Positions 57,960 through 64,000 of a stretch of 64,000 nucleotides of DNA are shown here, one piece after another. Numbering within the stretch: position 1 is the first letter of the stretch; every line of letters begins with the position of its first letter. The stretch comes from Accumulibacter sp. (GTDB taxonomy: Bacteria; Pseudomonadota; Gammaproteobacteria; Burkholderiales; Rhodocyclaceae). The stretch lies in contig NZ_JAPUVI010000022.1 of the NCBI RefSeq assembly GCF_029255285.1, forward strand, positions 124,001 through 188,000, in the 5' to 3' direction. The notes under the pieces are model-generated. The model did not search any database and had not been told where the DNA came from. It saw only the letters and a program-made list of their open reading frames with translations. The position numbers were made by a program, and so were the translations under genes.

Positions 57960-59135
57960 ATGAACCCGGCCGGCAACCCGAATCCCCCCTTACCGCGCAC
58001 CCCCGTACTCGACTGGAGCAGCTTCTCGCCGATCGACCAGGCGCCCGACCTTCCCTGCATTGACGACGTCGGCTACTCGGCGGTCACTACCAGCGGACGC
58101 GCCGCGATCTACCAAGCCCTCCGGCAACTTCGCTTGACGCCGGGAAGCGCCGTCCTGGTACCGACGTATCACTGTCCGACCATGATCGCCCCGGTAGTTC
58201 TGGCCAATCTGGAGCCCGCCTACTTCCCGATACGATCGGATGGCTTGCCGAATCTGAACAGCATCGACAGCGCGGCAGCAAGACGGGCGAAGGCGATGAT
58301 CGTGTCGCACTACTTCGGTTTTGGACGCTCTCTGGCAGAGGTTCGCGAGTGGTGCGACGAGCGCCGGATCGCGCTGATCGAGGACTGCGCACACAGCTAC
58401 TTCGGCTACGCCGGGGAACGACCAGTCGGCACCTGGGGCGACTATTCGACCGCCAGCCTCTCGAAGTTCTTTCCGATTCCCGAGGGGGGTGTTCTTGCGT
58501 CCGCCCGAAGACCCATCCCCGACCTCGGCCTCTCGCCGCAGGGCTTGAAGCGGCAGCTCAAGGACTGGGCCAATGTCCTTGAATCGGCGATCGCTCACGA
58601 GCGTCTGGCCGGCATCAACAGAGCGCTCGCTTGCCTGTTCCGGCTCAAGGGCCGGTTTGGCCAGGTCAAACCGGAAAGTGACCGCAGCGTCGATCCTTCG
58701 GCCACCAGCATGATGCGCGTTTGCGATATGGGCCGCATCTCCCACGCCCCGACAACGGCGGCGCGCGCCCTGAAGGCGATCCTGCCGCGCGGCCAGATCA
58801 TTACCCGACGTCGACGCAATTTCGCCCTCTACGCCCGCCACCTCGGGCAGGTACCGGGGGCACGTCCGCTTTTCCCTCACGCGGCGGCGGAAGCGGTGCC
58901 CTACGTGTTTCCCTTGTGGGTAGACGACGCCGATCGGGTGTACCGCGCCCTGCGCGAGCGCCAGTTCCCGGTCTTCCGCTGGGACAGAATCTGGCCGGAC
59001 ATGCCCCCGGTACGCGATGACCTGGGCCCCTCCTGGAGTCATCACGTACTGCAGTTGCTCTGCCACCAGGACTTGAGCGAGGAGGACATCACGCGCACCT
59101 CGCTGGCGACGATTGAACTATTATCCGAGTTCTAG
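57960..59135 (+). CDS. DegT/DnrJ/EryC1-type PLP aminotransferase
   Basis: This 391-residue protein has the fold-I aminotransferase layout of sugar aminotransferases: AVTTSGRAAIYQALRQLRL, LVPTYHCPTMIAPVVLANLE, ALIEDCAHSYFGYAG (PLP-binding Asp), and the internal lysine in YSTASLSKFFPIPEGGVL. The C-terminal half is less typical. GAGG precedes the ATG at 57960; an ATG at 57852 would add 36 residues of low-quality sequence. It probably aminates a sugar or related precursor of the exopolysaccharide. The 257 bp after it show no gene. Confidence 0.82.
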   Translation: MNPAGNPNPPLPRTPVLDWSSFSPIDQAPDLPCIDDVGYSAVTTSGRAAIYQALRQLRLTPGSAVLVPTYHCPTMIAPVVLANLEPAYFPIRSDGLPNLNSIDSAAARRAKAMIVSHYFGFGRSLAEVREWCDERRIALIEDCAHSYFGYAGERPVGTWGDYSTASLSKFFPIPEGGVLASARRPIPDLGLSPQGLKRQLKDWANVLESAIAHERLAGINRALACLFRLKGRFGQVKPESDRSVDPSATSMMRVCDMGRISHAPTTAARALKAILPRGQIITRRRRNFALYARHLGQVPGARPLFPHAAAEAVPYVFPLWVDDADRVYRALRERQFPVFRWDRIWPDMPPVRDDLGPSWSHHVLQLLCHQDLSEEDITRTSLATIELLSEF

Positions 59136-59392
59136 AAAAAGAGGCTCACCGGCCAACGGCCGGGGGGCATGGACTCAGGCATACGGCGGTTGCGGACAGG
59201 CCCGATGAGCACAGCGAACATTGATAACCTTCATTGCCGGACGCCCTCCGGTCGGCGTACTCGAGCTACTCGGTCGGCGTGGCGCACATTTGGTGACCTG
59301 ACCGGTTTCCCCAGCCGTCCCGGCGCGGCAAGGCGAGGTAGGATCCAGGCCAAATCGCCGAGTCGACTTTCTCCTTGAGGAACTTGGAAGAT

Positions 59393-61786
59393 ATGCCAGG
59401 CCATCGCTCGATTTTTTCTCCCGCGTTACCGATCGCCGGCTGTCAGGCAGACACCGCCGTAACGCGTGACGACGATCGCTCGACTATCGGAGACCGCGCG
59501 CCCCGCGCAACCGATTCCCCAAGACTGGCCTGGGAGGTCTGCCGCCTCGACCGTTCGCTGGGTCCGCATGGCCCGCGCATTGACGCGCTGAACCAGCGCT
59601 TGGCCGGTGGCCATCCGCTGTTCGACAGCCGTTTTGTCGGCGCGTTGCTAAGACATTTCGGCAGCGGAAAAGAACGTTTGGCGCTGTTTGGAGAGTCGGG
59701 CGATTGCCATGGGCTGTGCCTACTGAAGCCCCTTGGCCGGGGATTCTGGAGCACGTTTCAGCCGGCACAGTCTCCCATCTCGCCGCTGCTGGCCGATCGC
59801 CGTCCCCATCTTGGCGGATTGTTCAAAGCCTTGCCGGGAATGCCCCTGGCAATCGACTTTCTTGGGCAGGATCCGCAGTACTCGCCGCTGCGCGACAAGC
59901 TGACCGATCGCGGATTATCGATACCCCACACGCTGACCATGAGCATCGAACTGGACGGCGACTTCAATGGCTACTGGCGGCAGCGACCGGCCAACCTCAT
60001 CAAGAACGTCCGGCGTTATCAGAACCGCTTGACTCGTTTGGCAGCAAGAACCCGCTTTCTGCGCATCGCCGACTACCCGTCGATGGCCGACGCTGTCCGC
60101 CGCTATGGACATCTGGAATCGACCGGCTGGAAAGGCGAGCAAGGAACCGCCGTATCCACCGACAACGTGCAAGGACGTTTCTACACGGACATCCTCGAAA
60201 GCTTTGCCGCCACCGGTCAGGCTAGCATCTACGAATACTGGATCGACGATCAACTCGCGGCCTCGCGGCTGGTCGTCGAGAACCCGCACATGCTGCTCAT
60301 CCTCAAGACGGCCTACAACGAGTCGCTGGCGGCGTTCGCGCCCGGGCGTCTACTGCTCTTCGAAGTCATCCGCGATGCCTTCGCCAGACTGCCTAGGGGA
60401 TCCATCGAGTTCTACACCAACGCCACCCCCGAACAACTCGCTTGGGCTACTCACCAACGTCTGATCAAACACCACACCGTCTTTCGCAGCGAGGCCCACG
60501 CTCAGGTCTGGCAGTGCGCACGCGCAGCCAGACGGTGGTCCAGGCCAACCGTCAAACCGACCGACGTCAGCCTTCGGCAGTTGGCGCCTGGCGAGGATCT
60601 CCCGCCGGCCTACCAAACGCTTTTTGCCAAGGCCGAGGAGCAGAGCTTCGATCTCGGGTGGCCCTGGCTGCGCAATTTCTCGTCCACCGTGGAGGACGAT
60701 TCCGGAACGGCGACGATCTATGCCAGCGAGGTCGACGGCCATCCGCACGCTGCCCTTCCGGTACGGCTCTCGCCAAACGAGGCGAGACCCAGCCGGATCA
60801 AGGCCTTGAGCAACTACTATACGTCGCTCTACGCTCCTGTCCTGGCGCCGGGCGGATCGGTGAAGGACCTTGTGCCGTTGATTGTGGCGATGGCCGACCG
60901 CCACCCGAGCGCGACTGTCATGGAGTTCGCGCCCCTGGATCCGGAGTCGCCTTCGACAAACGCGCTGCGTAACGCGCTGACGGAGGCCGGCTGGATCACG
61001 CTGAGCCATTTCTGTTTCGGCAACTGGTATCTGCCGGTCACTGTTTCGTGGCAGGACTACTTGGCCGGGCTGAACGGTCAGACGCGCAACACCCTGCGGC
61101 GCATGGGCAGAAAATTCGCCGCCGCCGGCGGAAGCCTGGAAGTCGTTGTCGAGCCAAGCGACCTTGGCTCGGCGATCGACGCCTTTCAGGAGGTTTACGC
61201 AAAGAGTTGGAAGCTTCCCGAACCCCATCCGCGTTTCATTCCCGGGTTGATTCGGATGCTGGCCGACAGCGGCCGCTTGCGCTTGGGAATTGCCTGGCTC
61301 GACCAAAAACCCATTGCGGCGCAACTGTGGATCGTTCAGCAAGGCAAGGCCAGCATCTACAAGCTTGCCTATAACGAAGAGTTCGCCAGATACTCACCAG
61401 GCACGCTGCTCACCGCACAACTCATGGAGCGCGTAATCGATCAGGATAAGGTCGGCGAGGTTGACTTCCTGAGTGGCGACGATGCCTACAAACAGTCCTG
61501 GATGACCCATCGTCGTGAGCGTTGGGGCCTGGTGGCCTATAACACCCGGAGCGCTGGCGGCCTCATCGGGCTGGCCCGCGCCTACCTGATCCGAACCGCG
61601 CGATGGATTCTAAGGCAAACGAAGCCCGGCGCAGCACCCCGGCGCCCGAACAAGAACGCCGAAGCGGTCAGCACCGGGCAATTGACCGACGTTGCGGGGT
61701 CCAAGCCACCATGCCCGCCCGCCACCGCGTCGCAGCCAGCACCCGAGGACCGGCCGCTTCCTCTCTCGTCGCGACGGCCGGGCTGA
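59393..61786 (+). CDS. 797-residue protein with two GNAT/FemAB-like acyltransferase domains
   Basis: Two acyltransferase units of the CelD/BcsL-type GNAT superfamily are fused. Unit 1 (about residues 60-385) has NLIKNVRRYQNRL, RRYGHLESTGWKGEQGTA, QASIYEYWIDDQLAAS and ILKTAYNESLAAFAPGRLL. Unit 2 (about 410-745) has YLAGLNGQTRNTLRRMGRKF, RLGIAWLDQKPIAAQLWI, KLAYNEEFARYSPGTLL and DFLSGDDAYKQSWM. The tail is Pro/Arg-rich. The ATG at 59393 with GGAAG upstream is preferred to a TTG at 59375. Such proteins are expected to acylate sugars or amino groups in polysaccharide synthesis. Target unknown. Confidence 0.83.
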   Translation: MPGHRSIFSPALPIAGCQADTAVTRDDDRSTIGDRAPRATDSPRLAWEVCRLDRSLGPHGPRIDALNQRLAGGHPLFDSRFVGALLRHFGSGKERLALFGESGDCHGLCLLKPLGRGFWSTFQPAQSPISPLLADRRPHLGGLFKALPGMPLAIDFLGQDPQYSPLRDKLTDRGLSIPHTLTMSIELDGDFNGYWRQRPANLIKNVRRYQNRLTRLAARTRFLRIADYPSMADAVRRYGHLESTGWKGEQGTAVSTDNVQGRFYTDILESFAATGQASIYEYWIDDQLAASRLVVENPHMLLILKTAYNESLAAFAPGRLLLFEVIRDAFARLPRGSIEFYTNATPEQLAWATHQRLIKHHTVFRSEAHAQVWQCARAARRWSRPTVKPTDVSLRQLAPGEDLPPAYQTLFAKAEEQSFDLGWPWLRNFSSTVEDDSGTATIYASEVDGHPHAALPVRLSPNEARPSRIKALSNYYTSLYAPVLAPGGSVKDLVPLIVAMADRHPSATVMEFAPLDPESPSTNALRNALTEAGWITLSHFCFGNWYLPVTVSWQDYLAGLNGQTRNTLRRMGRKFAAAGGSLEVVVEPSDLGSAIDAFQEVYAKSWKLPEPHPRFIPGLIRMLADSGRLRLGIAWLDQKPIAAQLWIVQQGKASIYKLAYNEEFARYSPGTLLTAQLMERVIDQDKVGEVDFLSGDDAYKQSWMTHRRERWGLVAYNTRSAGGLIGLARAYLIRTARWILRQTKPGAAPRRPNKNAEAVSTGQLTDVAGSKPPCPPATASQPAPEDRPLPLSSRRPG

Positions 61787-61809
61787 AACCAGGAACCCAC
61801 AACAGAAAC

Positions 61810-62877
61810 ATGTCAACTTCTCCGACCATCTCCTGGAGCAACCTGCCGGCATCCTCCTTGCGACAAGACCATGGCCTGTTGGTGGAATGGGATCGACTGA
61901 ACAGCGCGCGTAGCGACCTCCCTTTCTTGATGGGCGACGCCATTCTCGCGGCTCTCGACGTCTTCGGCCAAGGACATGAGAGATTGATCATCGGCAAACA
62001 AGGCTCAGCAACCGTAGCCACGCTGGTACTCGTTCCACTCGATAACTTATCCTGGCGTACGTTTCAACCCTCGCAGATTCCACTCGGCGCCTGGGTGGCG
62101 GAGGCGCATTTGGCATTGGCGGACCTTGCCCGCCGCTTGGTCCGCGGACCGCTCGGTTTTTGCCTCTCACTTTCCATCACTCAGGTCGACCCGCTGTTCG
62201 CGCCGCGCGGCGAAGACCACGCTGACAGTCGAAGCAGTAACTATGTCGAAACAGGCTGGATCGACCTGGATGGCAACTTCGAGCAGTACTGGAGCGTGCG
62301 AGGCAAGAATTTGCGCCAAAACGTGCGCAAGCAGAAGAGCAAGCTCGTCACCGAGGGAAGGACCGTCGAGATGCGCTCGCTGACTGATCCTTCGCACTTG
62401 GCGCAAGCGGTCGAACGCTACGGCGCGCTCGAAAGTGCTGGCTGGAAAGGCCAACAGGGAACAGCGATCCATCGTGACAATGCGCAGGGGAAGTTTTACC
62501 GGCGACTTCTGGAGGACGCGGCACGGCGTGGCGAGGCCGTCGTCTATGAATACCTGTTCGACGGGCAGGTTGTCGCCTCCAACCTTTGCCTGCAACGCAA
62601 AGGTACACTGGTGGTTCTGAAGACGACCTACGATGAATCGATTGACTATTACTCGCCTGCCGTCCTGCTGCGGTACGATGAGTTGGCGTCCCTCTACCAC
62701 GGAAAATCGGTTCGCCGGCTTGAGTACTACGGCCGTATGATGGACTGGCATACCAAGTGGACGGGTAACAAACGTCAGCTCTATCACCTGACGCTGTATC
62801 GCTGGCCCCTTCTCAAACCGCTCGCCGAATGGCGTCGTCGCCGAACCGTGTCACCCACGGCGGCTCACGACCATTGA
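61810..62877 (+). CDS. GNAT/FemAB-like acyltransferase, paralogue of unit 1
   Basis: This 355-residue protein matches the first unit of the preceding protein (VERYGALESAGWKGQQGTA, AVVYEYLFDGQVVASNLCL, VLKTTYDESIDYYSPAVLL). It has an extra N-terminal segment (MSTSPTISWSNLP) and a basic C-terminus (EWRRRRTVSP). The start at 61810 lies 23 bp after the preceding stop. The two genes probably arose by duplication within the locus and act on the same polysaccharide. Confidence 0.82.
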   Translation: MSTSPTISWSNLPASSLRQDHGLLVEWDRLNSARSDLPFLMGDAILAALDVFGQGHERLIIGKQGSATVATLVLVPLDNLSWRTFQPSQIPLGAWVAEAHLALADLARRLVRGPLGFCLSLSITQVDPLFAPRGEDHADSRSSNYVETGWIDLDGNFEQYWSVRGKNLRQNVRKQKSKLVTEGRTVEMRSLTDPSHLAQAVERYGALESAGWKGQQGTAIHRDNAQGKFYRRLLEDAARRGEAVVYEYLFDGQVVASNLCLQRKGTLVVLKTTYDESIDYYSPAVLLRYDELASLYHGKSVRRLEYYGRMMDWHTKWTGNKRQLYHLTLYRWPLLKPLAEWRRRRTVSPTAAHDH

Positions 62878-63327
62878 GCGACCTCCCGCGCCTACCGACC
62901 CCAGAGCGACCAAACCGACCAGGGTCCGGACAGGCGTCGGCGTGCCGCCGGTAGACACAGGTGCCGCGGACGCTGATGCGCGATACCTGTGACGCTCGTC
63001 CGACCAGTGACCGCTTGGGCAAGCAACGGTGTCAATCGCCCAGGCACCGCGAAAGCACTGACGATTCTTTCACGCTCAGTACAGCTTTTCGCGTGTATCT
63101 TCCGGTCTGTATGGAGGAGCGTGGTCGAGCGGCAGGCACCGAAGCAATGAGCCGCCGTTCGCGGAAGACGGGCCCAGCGAAGCAAGCCGCGCTGGTGCGA
63201 GGGCATCGTCGAGTTGGATGCGCGACACGACCATCGACCCCAGCATCAACGCCACAGGCCGGCCAGTGATACGCTTGGCCGACCGAGTTTTTTCTACCTA
63301 GGGACTTGCGGGGAGGATCGAACGCGA
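62878..63327. other. 450-bp interval without a supported gene
   Basis: I find no convincing coding frame here; a 102-codon frame at 62961-63269 lacks a ribosome site and resembles random GC-rich sequence. A promoter for the following acyltransferase is expected, with an AT-richer stretch around 63060-63110, but no clear -35/-10 pair. Confidence 0.4.
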
Positions 63328-64000
63328 ATGATCGATCAGACTTCAAACTCAAGCAGGGCAGGCGCCGCATCCGGCAGCAACCGGCTCGTCGAAATCGACG
63401 CGCTGCGTGGGGTAGCGGCGCTGGCGGTAGTCCTGTTTCACTACACCACGCACTACGCGAGAGTCTTTGGGGCCGACCCGCCACCCTCGATTTCCGTGTC
63501 AGGGGGCCACTACGGCGTCAATCTGTTTTTCATCATCAGCGGCTTCGTGATTTTCATGACGCTAGACCGGACCGCGAAACCGATGGATTTTGTCGTCTCA
63601 CGATTCAGCCGCCTGTTTCCCGCCTATTGGGTAGCGATCGTCATGACCTTTTCGCTCACTCACCTGTTGGGCCTGCCGGGTAAGCTGGTCGACATCGGTG
63701 CCGCAGTCGGCAACCTGATCATGATTCACGGCCTGTTTCGCGTTCCCCATGTCGACGGGGTCTACTGGACACTGGAAGTGGAATTGTTGTTTTATTGTGG
63801 GATGCTCGCCCTCTTCCGGCTGCGCCGCCTCGACAGCATTCACTATGTCCTGCTCGGTCTATTGGCGGCACGACTGACCTACTTCGTGCTGGAAAAGGCC
63901 TTTGGCATCGATCTGTCATGGACGATCTACCGCCTCCTGATCCTCCGACATATCCCCTGGTTTGCGCTGGGCATATCGATATACCTTGCCACCCGACGAC
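63328..64000 (+). CDS. Acyltransferase 3 (OafA/YrhL-like) membrane protein, 3' end missing
   Basis: An ATG at 63328 behind GGGGAGG opens a frame that runs to the window edge (224 codons). It reads RLVEIDALRGVAALAVVLFHY, then GGHYGVNLFFIISGFVIFMTL with several hydrophobic helices and the WTLEVELLFY segment, the hallmarks of the acyltransferase-3 family. These multi-span enzymes O-acylate sugars of surface polysaccharides. It fits the exopolysaccharide locus and is cut by the window end. Confidence 0.92.
   Translation, partial: MIDQTSNSSRAGAASGSNRLVEIDALRGVAALAVVLFHYTTHYARVFGADPPPSISVSGGHYGVNLFFIISGFVIFMTLDRTAKPMDFVVSRFSRLFPAYWVAIVMTFSLTHLLGLPGKLVDIGAAVGNLIMIHGLFRVPHVDGVYWTLEVELLFYCGMLALFRLRRLDSIHYVLLGLLAARLTYFVLEKAFGIDLSWTIYRLLILRHIPWFALGISIYLATRR

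Noticed and set aside
62961..63269. 102-codon plus-strand frame in the gap before the acyltransferase
   Set aside because: No ribosome site, no motif, composition like random GC-rich sequence.

Overview
The window is GC-rich, densely packed bacterial chromosome. Many genes overlap by 1 or 4 bases (ATGA, GTGA or TTGA junctions). The run leuB-asd-fimV-truA-trpF-trpB-trpA-accD-folC-SPOR-cvpA-purF-metZ is a gene order known from Betaproteobacteria. Together with the Pho/Pst content and an exosortase-A-type polysaccharide locus it suggests a betaproteobacterium, plausibly Rhodocyclales and perhaps the Accumulibacter group. That assignment is an inference from gene content; no rRNA gene is present. 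I saw no tRNA, rRNA or CRISPR array.

Layout. 1-8.6 kb is an ion-homeostasis block: a CorA end, a full-length KdpD sensor without kdpFABC beside it, and a minus-strand unit of short KdpD-like kinase, KdpE-like regulator and Kup K+ transporter, with a second KdpE-like regulator facing away from it. 8.7-10.4 kb has a small membrane protein and an ECF sigma factor whose zinc-finger anti-sigma partner is frameshifted. 10.5-20.7 kb is phosphate and metal: a Tat-exported PhoX phosphatase, a divergent Zn/Mn-type ABC importer with a 47-codon membrane ORF at its head, then pstS, a small RHH-like gene, pstS, pstC, pstA and pstB. Each pstS has its own Pho box. 20.7-28.4 kb holds extracytoplasmic proteins: a trypsin-like protease, a YidB-like protein, ecotin, a lipoprotein caspase, an unknown coiled-coil protein and a DUF3300/DUF2950 pair.

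28.7-48.8 kb is mostly housekeeping: an old-yellow-enzyme reductase, then methionine, purine, folate, fatty-acid, tryptophan, leucine and lysine/threonine/methionine pathway genes, FimV, TruA, an MFS transporter, a YdcH-like protein and chorismate synthase. 49.1-50.7 kb is an IS1182-type insertion sequence with CTAG target duplications, whose transposase is broken by an 8-bp tandem duplication. 50.8-54.6 kb has an EamA transporter overlapping an Ada/Ogt-type gene, a bidirectional terminator, and the ActP/DUF485 acetate-uptake pair. 55-64 kb is the start of an exosortase-A-type exopolysaccharide locus: acyl-CoA ligase, PLP decarboxylase, DegT-like aminotransferase, a 797-residue protein with two GNAT/FemAB-like acyltransferase units, a second protein matching one of those units, and a membrane acyltransferase that runs off the window.

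The most unusual points are the split and duplicated KdpD/KdpE wiring, the frameshifted anti-sigma factor, the paired pstS genes with geometrically matched Pho boxes flanking an RHH-like protein, the lipoprotein caspase beside a disulfide-free ecotin, the self-inactivated IS, and the double-GNAT protein of the polysaccharide locus.
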